From assembly GCF_000938305.1 (NCBI RefSeq), contig NZ_JYMT01000031.1, positions 211,123 to 275,122 on the forward strand: a stretch of 64,000 nucleotides of DNA, written 5' to 3'. Position numbers and translations under genes: made by a program. The notes below the pieces were generated by a model. The model saw only the letters and a program-made list of their open reading frames with translations. It was not told where the DNA came from and made no database searches. The DNA comes from Bradyrhizobium sp. LTSP885. Lineage in GTDB: Bacteria; Pseudomonadota; Alphaproteobacteria; Rhizobiales; Xanthobacteraceae. Within the stretch, counting starts at the first letter, position 1; each line of letters opens with the position of its first letter. This document shows positions 25,129 to 34,106 of the stretch, piece after piece.

Positions 25129-26373
25129 CTAAAAGCGTCCGGGAACAGGCGTATCTTGCCCGGGCGGCGGAGCAAGGCTGGGAGGTGTTATCGTGATGTC
25201 CTTATCGTATGTTCTGGTCTCCCGTCGCACGACCTGTCCCCTGTAGCCAAGATCTTCGAAAAATGCAGGAAGGTCCGTCGCCGCATCAACGAACATACGC
25301 CGCTCCGATGCAAGTATCCGCGCCGTGTCGGTGTCCACATAGACCTCATATTCATAGAGGCGATACCGGCTTTGATCTTTCTCAATCTCGCCGAGGCATG
25401 CGGCGCCTCCGACGTGGTTTGGAACTTTGTTGAGATAGCCAGGGAAGAAGAGACCACCCGACCAGCTTGCGGACGCCGCGCCTGCCAATGGGGACGGGTC
25501 ATTTGCCTGAACCCACTCCCGCCTGGCGCCCCTCCTCCATACCCGATTGCCGATGATGAGCGTCTCACTTCCACCCCCATGGTAGGGAGCGCCATCGAGT
25601 GTGTTGTGGACTGAACCGGGTGGAACGAAAGTGCCGTGGATCCCCGATATGCCGCTCCAGAATGATCCGGCAATTTCGTACCGGAATGGAAGAGACGTTT
25701 GACTGTGATCTATCTTGTCAATCACCTCTTGCCTGCATTTGGCATCGGCGGAATCGACGGCACGCTGAAATGCTTCGAGAGATTTGGCCTTCCTGCTCGC
25801 AAGGTCGATCTCCGGCGGCTCGATCCTAATTGAGGCATCATAGCGATAGGTGTTGATGACATTGATCGCTTCGGGCCTGTCTCCCGTCCTTTCATATCGG
25901 ACGCTCAACCCGGTATCCGGGTCCACAAAGATCTTCTCAGTAAACATCTGCACTGAGTTCTTCGCTTCCACTTCATATCCGATAAGACGCTTCGCCTCGA
26001 TCTCCACGTCTCCAAGGCATTTCGTCTTCACGGCTTGATAGGGGCTGTCCGGCACCCTGAACTGATGCGACCACATCGTCGCCAGCGGTGGAAGCCAGCC
26101 AAAGCCGTCATTGTCCCAGCTCTGCTTGTCGATGTAGATCGTCTCATGACCTCGCTGGCCGTTTTGAGTTGTCTCGACAATATGCTCAGCCTTGTTGGGC
26201 TCTATCATACCGACTTCCAGCCGATCGAAATTCTTGTTCCATTGTCGGCTGCTGTAGTGAAAAGGGCCGGAAGCGAGGATGCTCTCCCGCGCCTTGCCTG
26301 CCGCACTTTCACAATCGGCGTAGGCTGCAGCAGGAAGTAGCGCCAACGCTATGAAAGCGTGCTTTAAAGCCAT
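25129..26373 (-). CDS. Exported protein with two tandem beta-rich repeats
   Basis: A 414-residue protein with a signal peptide (MALKHAFIALALLPAAAYA). The mature chain appears to hold two related units, about residues 35-205 and 232-405. Each opens FHYSS/FRYEI, contains a CLGxxE(I/K) strand (TKCLGDVEIEAKRLIGYEVEA; AACLGEIEKDQSRYRLYEYEV), then a VDPDTGLSVRYER or VDTDTARILASER turn, and ends DASIRIEPPEI or DKDITITPPSL. The layout recalls LolA/LppX-like half-barrels that carry lipids across the periplasm, but this is a shape argument only. Single gene, function unknown. Confidence 0.65.
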   Translation of the reverse strand: MALKHAFIALALLPAAAYADCESAAGKARESILASGPFHYSSRQWNKNFDRLEVGMIEPNKAEHIVETTQNGQRGHETIYIDKQSWDNDGFGWLPPLATMWSHQFRVPDSPYQAVKTKCLGDVEIEAKRLIGYEVEAKNSVQMFTEKIFVDPDTGLSVRYERTGDRPEAINVINTYRYDASIRIEPPEIDLASRKAKSLEAFQRAVDSADAKCRQEVIDKIDHSQTSLPFRYEIAGSFWSGISGIHGTFVPPGSVHNTLDGAPYHGGGSETLIIGNRVWRRGARREWVQANDPSPLAGAASASWSGGLFFPGYLNKVPNHVGGAACLGEIEKDQSRYRLYEYEVYVDTDTARILASERRMFVDAATDLPAFFEDLGYRGQVVRRETRTYDKDITITPPSLAPPPGQDTPVPGRF

Positions 26374-26503
26374 TTGACGCCCCCGAGCAATCGTGCGGAT
26401 CGCAACAAATGCTCTTCAATTTAAGGCTGATTGATGTCTATGAAGCCATCTGACGATGGCTCATTGCCCACGCCTCGGATAGAAGAAAAATTCGCCCAGT
26501 CGG

Positions 26504-26588
26504 CGTAGGATGGGTTGAGCGCAGCGATGTCAATCGACTGGGTCCGCGCGGTGAGATGATGGGTTTCGCTCTGCTCTACCCATCCTAC
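26504..26588. repeat. Hairpin repeat, GTAGGATGGGT family, copy 2
   Basis: Left arm CGTAGGATGGGTTGAGCGCAG (from 26504, shortened here by its last bases) and right arm ending GCTCTACCCATCCTAC (to 26588) are reverse complements; the spacer differs from copy 1 at 14961. Intergenic, downstream of the region that holds the promoter of the exported protein gene. Confidence 0.8.
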
Positions 26589-26809
26589 AGTGAGGGTCGT
26601 TGTGGCCATCAGTGTTGCGCATTCGACACGACGGGCAACTCAGCAAAAACCCGTCAAGCCGTCGCACGGAAAATATTTCGGTTTATCTTAATAACAAATC
26701 AGTGTATGAATCCCTCATCTCATCCGATTGAGGGGCGTTCGCGATCGTCACGGGTGTTGCGGTGAGATGCGGTGGCCGCGGAATGCGCAACTGACGAGAG
26801 CGCATGATG

Positions 26810-27125
26810 CGGACGGTGAAGTCGTGTGGTCCCGAGCCCCAGTGGCAGGCTGAAAGCTTGCAAGAAGCCAACACTTCTTGCAGGCGACGGTGACAAACAA
26901 GCCCGGTTTCGCCGGGGAGAGCACGTATAAACCGTAAAACCATCGCGCAGGGAATGCCGGAGTGCCTCCGCTGAACCTGTATGCTCGTGTGCGTTTCTTT
27001 CTCTCACTGTGCACACGAGACCGCGGGTGCAGCGTGCACCCGGCATTCCCTGCGCCCTCTGCTTCGAGGGCGAGAGATTTAGCAAAGCTCGGGCGAAATC
27101 ACGCCGCGAGAACGTGGATGTATGA
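26810..27125. ncRNA. Highly structured non-coding element (candidate sRNA or multicopy repeat)
   Basis: A ~300-base stretch packed with perfect inverted repeats: an 8-bp hairpin (26860-26881), a CCGG-type hairpin near 26901-26917, and a 16-bp perfect pair GCGCAGGGAATGCCGG (26945-26960) with its complement at 27040-27055. Inside that pair lie a 9-bp stem CTCGTGTGC / GCACACGAG (26984-27019) and a 7-bp stem GGGTGCA-GCG-TGCACCC (27025-27041), whose last two bases overlap the long pair, so alternative folds are possible. Short reading frames here lack coding character. From memory, similar sequence recurs in Bradyrhizobium genomes; I could not check. Strand not determined. Confidence 0.5.
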
Positions 27126-27142
27126 CTCAGGTACCAATTCAG

Positions 27143-27277
27143 TGTCGTCCCGGGCAAGCGCAGCGCGACCCGGGACCCATAACCACCGATGGTTATCGTT
27201 GCGCAATGCTGGGGCCGCAGCTTACTTCAACAACACAACCCTGTGGTTATGGATCCCTGCTTTCGCAGGGACGACGG
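27143..27277. repeat. Nested palindromic repeat, GTCGTCCC family
   Basis: Outer arms GTCGTCCCGGG and AGGGACGAC, with inner arms GACCCGGGACCCATAACCAC and GTGGTTATGGATCCCTGC (ending 27270), form a long hairpin with side hairpins. The layout is of a palindromic intergenic repeat. It lies 150 bases upstream of the cation-efflux gene. The remaining parts of the 26374-27428 gap show no gene. Confidence 0.75.
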
Positions 27278-27428
27278 CGATGCGCATCTCGAATGGGGCT
27301 GATGAGCCCGCGCGAAGCCGTTTCTGAATTCGGAATAATTCGCAACACAGCTGCTGTTGCAAGTGAGTGGCGATCGCGCATTACGAACGACACTTGATGT
27401 TCATCGAGTCCCTGCTAAACCGCCGCCC

Positions 27429-28817
27429 ATGACATCTCCCAACACCAATCCTTCCAACACCAAGTCATCGGTCGCCGCGATCTCGATCCTCGCCAGCGCA
27501 GGCATGGCCGCGGCGAAGTTCGCGGTCGGCATCGCGATCGGATCGCTGGCGTTGATCTCCGAAGCGCTGCACTCGACGATCGACCTGGTCGCCACCATCA
27601 TCACCTGGGCGGTGGTGCGGGTGTCAGACCAGCCGGCCGACGCCGAACATCACTACGGCCACGGCAAGTTCGAGAGCGTCTCCGCGCTCGGCATCATCGC
27701 CCTGCTCTACGTGCTGGCCGGCGGCATCCTGGTCCAGGCCTATAGCCACCTCCGCGAAGGAATGGCGCCGCCGGCGGTCTCGGCGATCCCGTTCGTCGTG
27801 CTCGTGATCGACATCGGCGTCAACCTGTGGCGCGCCCGTGCGCTGCACCGGGCTGCGCGCGACACCAAGAGCCAGGCGCTGGCGGCCGATGCGCTGCATT
27901 TCGCCTCCGACGTCATGGGCTCGTCGGCCGTCATCGTCGGCCTGATCCTGGCGGGGCTCGGCTACTGGTGGGGCGATGCCGCGGCGGCGATCGCGGTCGC
28001 AGTTATGATCTCCCTCCTTGGCTTGCGGATGGCGCGGGAAACGGTCGAGACCCTGCTCGACCGCGCGCCCGAAGGCGCGCAGGAGAAAGCCACCGCCGCG
28101 ATCAAGGCGGTGGCTGGCGTGGTCGATGTCGAGCGCCTGCGCGTCCGCACCGTCGGGCCGACACATTTCATCGATGCGATCGTTGGCGTGCCGCGCACCT
28201 ATCCGATCGACCGCGTCGAGGAGATCAAGCGCAGGGCGCAGGAGGCTGTGACCAAAACGTTCGGCGACGCCGATTTGACCTTCACGGCGGTCCCGGTCGC
28301 GCGCGACAATGAAAGCGTGCGCGAGCGCATCATGGTGATCGCCCGCAATTCCGGCCTCGCCATCCACCACGTCACCGTGCACGATCTCGGCGGCAAGCTG
28401 ACGGTCGCGATCGATCTCGAGGTCGACGGCGAGATGGCGCTGGATGCGGCGCACGATATCGCCCACGACCTCGAGCGCGCGATCCGCGAGGATTTTGGCG
28501 AGGACGTCGAGGTCGACACCCATATCGAGCCGCTCGAGCCGGAACTGCCGTCCGGAACCGACGCCGCGCCGGACCGCGTCGAAAGCATCAAGGCGGCGTT
28601 GACGCGCTTCGCCGCCGAGGGTGCGATCCATGACATCCACAATGTGCGGGTCCGCAACACCGATGCCGGCGAGATCGTCAACTTCCACTGCCGGGCCGCG
28701 CCCTCGATGAGCGTGATCAAGGTGCACGAAGCTGTCGACGAGATCGAACGCGCGCTGCGTCGCGCGTTCCCGACCATCAAGCGCGTGATCAGTCACGCCG
28801 AGCCGACGCGCGCGTAG
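27429..28817 (+). CDS. Cation diffusion facilitator with extended cytosolic domain
   Basis: A 462-residue inner-membrane metal/proton antiporter. Six helices lie in residues 15-200. The metal site is seen as SEALHSTID (His48, Asp52, helix 2) and ADALHFASD (His157, Asp161, helix 5), an HxxxD pair typical of the Zn or Fe/Zn branch. After the usual CDF C-terminal domain (about 215-295) there are two more segments of similar size (about 296-385 and 386-462), each with a ferredoxin-like alpha/beta pattern, e.g. HDIAHDLERAIREDFGEDVEVDTHIEP. Single-domain tails are normal, so this one is extended. It should export divalent metal from the cytosol. ATG 27429 chosen; no strong ribosome site. Confidence 0.87.
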   Translation: MTSPNTNPSNTKSSVAAISILASAGMAAAKFAVGIAIGSLALISEALHSTIDLVATIITWAVVRVSDQPADAEHHYGHGKFESVSALGIIALLYVLAGGILVQAYSHLREGMAPPAVSAIPFVVLVIDIGVNLWRARALHRAARDTKSQALAADALHFASDVMGSSAVIVGLILAGLGYWWGDAAAAIAVAVMISLLGLRMARETVETLLDRAPEGAQEKATAAIKAVAGVVDVERLRVRTVGPTHFIDAIVGVPRTYPIDRVEEIKRRAQEAVTKTFGDADLTFTAVPVARDNESVRERIMVIARNSGLAIHHVTVHDLGGKLTVAIDLEVDGEMALDAAHDIAHDLERAIREDFGEDVEVDTHIEPLEPELPSGTDAAPDRVESIKAALTRFAAEGAIHDIHNVRVRNTDAGEIVNFHCRAAPSMSVIKVHEAVDEIERALRRAFPTIKRVISHAEPTRA

Positions 28818-28994
28818 TTCTACGGAGCCGTTCCTGTTTCGGACTCACTTTGCGCAGACCGATTCTCTATTGGACAAGATTTATTTCGCATTAACGAATC
28901 GTTGACTCTCGACAGCCCCGAAAATCTGGATTCAAATCATCATGATTCGGATGCATCGTGGGGAGCGTCCGAACCGCGTGAAAAGCAGCTTGGA

Positions 28995-31331
28995 ATGGGG
29001 GTCTACGGCATGGCGCGCGCGCATGCGGCGAACGCGTGTGTCCAATCCGATTCGATCAAGGGATTGGCACAATCGATCGCAAAACCGGCCTATCACAGGC
29101 TCCTGACGGCCGAGCCCGCATTGCGCCGCGCTGTGCCCACTCTCATCATCGCCTTCCTGATCACCATCTGCCTCGGCGCCTTCGTCCAGGTGATCGACCA
29201 GAGCCGGCAAAAACGCGGCGCGACGAAGCGCGACCTTGCCGCGCTCTCCGACATCCTTGCCGAGCGTCTCGACCGCCTGACCTCGGTGCGACGAGATCGG
29301 GTCAGCAACATCGAGCACCTGCAGGAACTGCTGCCTGACCTGATTCCATCCTGGGGCATCGCGCTCGGCCGCCACGTCATCGTCACCGGCGCCGATCACC
29401 GCGTGCTGGCGCGGATGCCGATCGACGGCGTCGGCGAGAGCGACCGCATCCTCGATGCCATCTCCACCGCGCAACTCCTGGCCGCGCCCGGCCAGCAGGG
29501 TGTGGTCAGCGACATGACGCTGCCCAACGGCACCGGCGCGCTGGCGATCTCGCAACTCGTCAAGTCGCTGCCGGGCCAGATCGTCGTCATCCAGGAGATG
29601 AACGAGCCGATCTGGGGATCGGACGCGGCGCTCGCGGTGACGCTGTCGGCGACCACGAGCTTCGTGGTGCTGATCCTGGGCTTCGCGTTCCACTGGCAGT
29701 CGACCCGCGCCCGCGAGGGCGATTTGATCAACGACGCCGTGCGCGGCCGCATCGACACTGCGCTCAACCGCGGCCGCTGCGGCCTCTGGGACTGGGACCT
29801 GTCGCGCGGCAGGATATTCTGGTCGCAGTCGATGTTCACCCTGCTCGGGCTCGACTCGCGCAACGACCTGCTCACCTTCGGCGAGGTCAACGCGCTGGTG
29901 AAATCCGACGACATCAACCTGTTCGACATCGCGGACCAGCTGATCGCCGGCAAGCTCAAGCATATCGACCAGAGCTTCCGCATGCAGCATGTCGGCGGTC
30001 ACTGGATCTGGCTGCGCGTCCGCTGCGAGCTCAGCCAGGCGGCAGCCGACGGCGGCCTGCATCTGATCGGCATCGCCGTCGACATCACCGAGCAGAAGAG
30101 CCTCGCCGAGAAGTCGGTCGAAGCCGATCTTCGCCTGCGCGATGCGATCGAGACCATTCCGGAGGCCTTCGTGCTGTGGGATGCCGAGGACCGCCTGGTG
30201 CTCTGCAACTCGCATTTCCAGCGGCTGCACAAGCTGCCTGATACCGCCGTCTCCCCCGGCACCTCCTATGAGACCGTGATCGAAGTCGGCAGCATGCCGG
30301 AGGTCCGCACCCGCCTGCACGAAAACGGCGCACCGGCGCCGGGCGCGCGGACCTTCGAGGCGCAGCTCGACGACGGCAGCTGGCTGCACATCAGCGAGCG
30401 CCGCACCAAGGACGGCGGCTACGTCTCTGTCGGTACCGACATCACCCGCATCAAGGCGCACGAGCAGAAGCTGGTCGACAACGATCTGCGGCTGCGCGCC
30501 TCGGTGATCGATCTCAAGCGCTCGCAGGGCGAACTGGAGCGGCAGGCCGTCGAGCTCGCCGACCTCGCCGAAAAATACTCGGAAGAAAAGACCCGCGCCG
30601 AGGACGCCAATGCGGCGAAGTCGAAATTCCTGGCCAATATGAGCCACGAGCTGCGCACACCGCTCAACGCCATCATCGGCTTCTCCGAGATCATGGGCTC
30701 AGGCCTGTTCGGCACGCTCGGCTCCGACAAGTACCAGGAATATTGCCACGACATCCTGACATCGGGGAAATACCTGCTCGAAGTCATCAACGACATCCTC
30801 GACATGTCGAAGATCGAGGCCGGCCGCATGAAGTTCGACATGGAGCCGCTCGACCTCTCCGGCATCCTCGCGGAGTCGCTGCGGGTGGTCTCCGGCCGCG
30901 CCGAGGACAAGCACCTCACGCTGGAATCCGATATCCAGAGCACGATTTCGGCGGTCGCCGATCGCCGCGCCGTCAAGCAGATCATCGTCAACCTGCTCTC
31001 CAACGCGGTGAAATTCACGCCCGACAACGGCCGCGTGCTGGTGCGTGGCCAGATGCTGGACGACTCGATCGTGCTGTTGATCGCCGACAGCGGCATCGGC
31101 ATCGCGCCGGACTCGCTGCGGCGGCTCGGAAAGCCGTTCGAACAAGTCGAGAGCCAGCTCACCAAGAGCTACCAGGGTTCCGGCCTTGGGCTCGCGATCG
31201 CGCGGTCGCTCACCGGCCTGCACGGTGGCACGATGCGGCTTCGCTCGAAGCTCGGCGTCGGCACCGTCGTCCGCGTCACGCTGCCGCGCGATCCGCGCGC
31301 GCAGCAAGCGAAGCTGGCGGCGGCGGCGTAG
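28995..31331 (+). CDS. PleC-like PAS sensor histidine kinase
   Basis: A 778-residue inner-membrane kinase. Helix 1 is near residues 47-66 (PTLIIAFLITICLGAFVQVI), a periplasmic sensor domain follows, and helix 2 is near 215-235. Two PAS domains come next (GRIDTALNRGRCGLWDWDL; AIETIPEAFVLWDAEDRLVLCN), then a coiled region, the H-box MSHELRTPLNAIIGFSE with His551, and an ATPase domain with NLLSNAVKFTPDNG, DSGIGIAPDSL and GSGLGLAI. FGTLGSDKYQEYCHDILTSG and LLEVINDILDMSKIEAGRMKF are typical of the PleC/DivJ cell-cycle branch. There is no receiver domain. Starts at 28902 (TTG), 28995 or 29010 are all possible. Confidence 0.88.
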   Translation: MGVYGMARAHAANACVQSDSIKGLAQSIAKPAYHRLLTAEPALRRAVPTLIIAFLITICLGAFVQVIDQSRQKRGATKRDLAALSDILAERLDRLTSVRRDRVSNIEHLQELLPDLIPSWGIALGRHVIVTGADHRVLARMPIDGVGESDRILDAISTAQLLAAPGQQGVVSDMTLPNGTGALAISQLVKSLPGQIVVIQEMNEPIWGSDAALAVTLSATTSFVVLILGFAFHWQSTRAREGDLINDAVRGRIDTALNRGRCGLWDWDLSRGRIFWSQSMFTLLGLDSRNDLLTFGEVNALVKSDDINLFDIADQLIAGKLKHIDQSFRMQHVGGHWIWLRVRCELSQAAADGGLHLIGIAVDITEQKSLAEKSVEADLRLRDAIETIPEAFVLWDAEDRLVLCNSHFQRLHKLPDTAVSPGTSYETVIEVGSMPEVRTRLHENGAPAPGARTFEAQLDDGSWLHISERRTKDGGYVSVGTDITRIKAHEQKLVDNDLRLRASVIDLKRSQGELERQAVELADLAEKYSEEKTRAEDANAAKSKFLANMSHELRTPLNAIIGFSEIMGSGLFGTLGSDKYQEYCHDILTSGKYLLEVINDILDMSKIEAGRMKFDMEPLDLSGILAESLRVVSGRAEDKHLTLESDIQSTISAVADRRAVKQIIVNLLSNAVKFTPDNGRVLVRGQMLDDSIVLLIADSGIGIAPDSLRRLGKPFEQVESQLTKSYQGSGLGLAIARSLTGLHGGTMRLRSKLGVGTVVRVTLPRDPRAQQAKLAAAA

Positions 31332-31344
31332 CAGCCGGTGCCGG

Positions 31345-32127
31345 TCAGCTATCCTTCCGCCGCGTCGTCGCGATCAGCACCAGCATGAAGGAGGCCGCGG
31401 TCATCAGCGTCGAGATCGCGGCAATGGTCGGGTCGATCTCGTCACGCAGCGCGGTGAACATCCGCTTGGTCAGCGGCTGATACTGGCCGCCGGAGATGAA
31501 CAGCGCGACGATCGTCTCGTCCATCGCGGAAATGAATGCGAAGATGCCGCCCGCGATCACGCTCGCCTTGATCTGCGGCAGCGTCACCGCGAAGAAGCTG
31601 CGCAGCCGATTCATGCCAAGGCTGCGCGCCACCATCTCCTGGGTGGCATCGAAGCTCTGCAATCCCGCCACCACCGAGATGATGACATAAGGCAGGCCGA
31701 GCATGACATTGGCGAGCACCAGCCCGGTCAGGCTCGCGACCAGGCCGACCTTGGCATAGACGAAGAAGATGCCGACCGCGGTGATGATGATCGGCACCAC
31801 CAGCGGCAGCAGCAGCGTGATGTGGATCACGCGCATGATGCGCCATGTCGAGCGGCTGACGGCATAGGCCGCGGCGACGCCGAGCGGGGTTGCGATCGCG
31901 ACCGTCAGCACGGCGACCGTCAGCGTCACGCGCGTGGCCTGCATCCATGCGGCGTTGCCGACATATTCCTGGTACCAGCGCGTCGACAGCGACGGCGGCG
32001 GAAACGCGAGGTATCGCGCGCCGGAAAACGACATCGGTGCGATGATCAGGATCGGCAGGATCAGATAGAGCAGCACCAGCACGCAAACCAGCACGAAAGC
32101 GACGCGATATGGGCGTGACATGTTCAT
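31345..32127 (-). CDS. ABC importer permease, PotC-like
   Basis: A 260-residue inner-membrane permease of the polyamine/opine class. Six helices are seen. The EAA loop reads EMVARSLGMNRLRSFFAVTLPQIKASVIAG, where the conserved G and following hydrophobics contact the ATPase. It overlaps the other permease by 4 bases (ATGA), giving translational coupling, and is the last gene of the minus-strand six-gene operon that runs from 37302. The stop is 13 bases from the convergent histidine-kinase gene. Substrate unknown; see the operon's binding protein. Confidence 0.9.
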   Translation of the reverse strand: MNMSRPYRVAFVLVCVLVLLYLILPILIIAPMSFSGARYLAFPPPSLSTRWYQEYVGNAAWMQATRVTLTVAVLTVAIATPLGVAAAYAVSRSTWRIMRVIHITLLLPLVVPIIITAVGIFFVYAKVGLVASLTGLVLANVMLGLPYVIISVVAGLQSFDATQEMVARSLGMNRLRSFFAVTLPQIKASVIAGGIFAFISAMDETIVALFISGGQYQPLTKRMFTALRDEIDPTIAAISTLMTAASFMLVLIATTRRKDS

Positions 32128-32993
32128 CGCTGCCCCAGCACCCGATCGAGCGGGACGAACCGGCTGACGACGAAGAAGATCGCGGCCACCGCCAGCAGCA
32201 ACACGACGCCGACGGCGCTTGCCGCGCCCCACTGGTCGTAGAGCTCGACATTGCGGCTCACCAGCATCGAGACCATCACGGTGCGGCCGCCGCCGAGCAG
32301 CTCCGGCGTGATGTAGAAGCCGAGACTGAGCACGAACACCAGCGTGCAGCCGGCCAGCACGCCCGGCAGCGACAGCGGCAGGAAGATCTGCCAGAAGGTC
32401 AGGACCGGCCCCGCCCCAAGGCTCGCACCGGCCTGCAGCAGATCGCGGGGAATCTTCTGCATGGTGGCGTAGAGCGGCAGCACCATGAACGGCAGCAGGA
32501 TATGCAGCGTCGCGACCACGGTGCCGAAGGTGTTGTGAACCAGCGCCAAGGGCGCGTCGATCAGGCCGAGCTGCCGCAACAGCTGGTTGATCACGCCGGT
32601 CCGCTGCAGCAGCGCCAACCATGCATAGGCGCGCACCAGCACGCTGGTCCAGAACGGCAGCACCACCAGCGCCAGGATGACGATGCTCCAGCCGCGCGAA
32701 ACGATGCTCGCCGCATAGGCTATGGGATAGCCGAGCAGCACCGCGAGCACCGTGACCGTCAGGCTGATCTCGAAGGTCAAGGCGAAGCTGCGCCAGTAGA
32801 TGTCCTCAGCCAGGATGCGGCGATAATTCTCCAGCGTGAACCCGTCATGCCAGATCGACTGCCAGGCCAGCCATCCGACCGGCAGCACGACCAGCAGCAG
32901 GATCATCAGCAGCGCCGGAAACGCCAGCGCCAGCATCGTCAGCTGTTCGCGGCGCTGATACTGACGCGAGATATCGGGCATTGGAGCTGGCAC
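32124..32993 (-). CDS. ABC importer permease, PotB-like
   Basis: A 289-residue inner-membrane permease with six helices; the first is AFPALLMILLLVVLPVGWLAW. The EAA loop is DLLQAGASLGAGPVLTFWQIFLPLSLPGVLAG. Together with the downstream PotC-like gene it forms the channel of a type I ABC importer. The start at 32993 begins MPAPMPDISRQYQRR, a basic cytosolic end. It lies 21 bases after the binding-protein gene. Likely cargo is a polyamine or other amino compound, inferred from family and operon partners. Confidence 0.9.
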   Translation of the reverse strand: MPAPMPDISRQYQRREQLTMLALAFPALLMILLLVVLPVGWLAWQSIWHDGFTLENYRRILAEDIYWRSFALTFEISLTVTVLAVLLGYPIAYAASIVSRGWSIVILALVVLPFWTSVLVRAYAWLALLQRTGVINQLLRQLGLIDAPLALVHNTFGTVVATLHILLPFMVLPLYATMQKIPRDLLQAGASLGAGPVLTFWQIFLPLSLPGVLAGCTLVFVLSLGFYITPELLGGGRTVMVSMLVSRNVELYDQWGAASAVGVVLLLAVAAIFFVVSRFVPLDRVLGQR

Positions 32994-33014
32994 GGCGTCG
33001 ATCCTCCGAAGCGA

Positions 33015-34070
33015 CTACTTCTGCATGAACGCGACCCAGCGCTTCTCCGCCGCCTCGCCGGCCGGCGACGACCACCAGGCGTAGGACATCAGCGCCTGCT
33101 TCTCGGCATTCGCGGGCGCGCTCGGCAATTTGGCGGCGCGCTCCGAGCTGATCACGCCGGTGTCGAATGCCTTCGGATTGGCCGGGCCGTAGTCGATATT
33201 GAGCGGCAGATTGGCCTGATGCACGGGATCGACCGCCTCGTTGAGGAAGCGCGTTGCGGTCGCGAGATTCGGGGCGCCCTTCAGGATGCAGAGCGAGGTG
33301 CTCTGCAGGATGCCCTGGTTGAAGGTGAAGCCGACCTTGGCGCCCTCGCTGGTCAGCGCGCTGACACGGCCGTTCCAGGCCATCACCATGTCGACCTCGC
33401 CGTCATTGAGCAGTTGCGCCGATTGCGCTCCCGAGGTCCACCACACCGTGATGTCGGGCTTGATCTGCTCGAGCTTGCGGAAGGCACGGTCGACATCGAG
33501 CGGATAGAGCTTGTCGGGCGCGACGCCATCGGCCATCAGGGCGGCTTCCAGCGTCGCGAACGGGTGATTGCGCAGCGCGCGGCGGCCGGGGAATTTTTTC
33601 ACGTCCCAGAAATCAGCCCAGCTCGATGGCGCAGCGCCCGGGAACGTCTTCTGACTATAGGCCAGCACGCTGGAATAGAATTCGTAAGCAACCGAATAGG
33701 GAGAGCGATAGGCTTCAGGCATCGCCGCGCCGTTCGGCAGCTTGGCGAAGTCGAGCTTCTCGACCAGGCCCTGCTCGCCGCCGCGCAGGCAATAGCCGGT
33801 CGGCACGTCGACCACATCCCAGGTCGGCTTGCCGCTCGCGACCTGCGACTTGATCGCGGCCCAGGCGTCGGGAATGCTGTCCTGGTTGATGGTGATGCCG
33901 AGCTTTTTGGCTGAAGGATCGAGGATCGCAATCGTCTGCGCCTTCTGATAGGCGCCGCCCTGCGAGACGAAGGTGATCTCGTCGGCGCTGGCCGGAAGGC
34001 CCGACAGCGCCGCCAATGCACCAAGGGAGACACCGAGAATTGCGCGCCGGCTGGTCAATGCAATCATCAT
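33015..34070 (-). CDS. ABC importer substrate-binding protein, PotD-like
   Basis: A 351-residue periplasmic binding protein. The signal has a twin-arginine-like start (TSRRAILGVSLGALAALSGLPASADE), cut near residue 26; it may use Sec or Tat. The mature chain has the family layout: EITFVSQGGAYQKAQTIAILDP, PTWDVVDVPTGYC, and VDMVMAWNGRVSAL. It belongs to the polyamine/putrescine-type extracellular binding proteins. GAGAGGG lies before the ATG at 34070; a TTG at 34076 is less likely. It sits between the oxidase gene and the two permeases, so it likely binds the amine or amino acid that the oxidase then oxidises. Confidence 0.87.
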   Translation of the reverse strand: MMIALTSRRAILGVSLGALAALSGLPASADEITFVSQGGAYQKAQTIAILDPSAKKLGITINQDSIPDAWAAIKSQVASGKPTWDVVDVPTGYCLRGGEQGLVEKLDFAKLPNGAAMPEAYRSPYSVAYEFYSSVLAYSQKTFPGAAPSSWADFWDVKKFPGRRALRNHPFATLEAALMADGVAPDKLYPLDVDRAFRKLEQIKPDITVWWTSGAQSAQLLNDGEVDMVMAWNGRVSALTSEGAKVGFTFNQGILQSTSLCILKGAPNLATATRFLNEAVDPVHQANLPLNIDYGPANPKAFDTGVISSERAAKLPSAPANAEKQALMSYAWWSSPAGEAAEKRWVAFMQK

Positions 34071-34106
34071 CCTCAATCCCTCTCGTTATGGCCGGGCCAG
34101 TGATGG

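Noticed and set aside
26683..27157. Small proteins of 86-145 codons on the minus strand in the non-coding gap
   Set aside because: They overlap the structured element and the codon pattern is that of inverted-repeat DNA, not of a gene.
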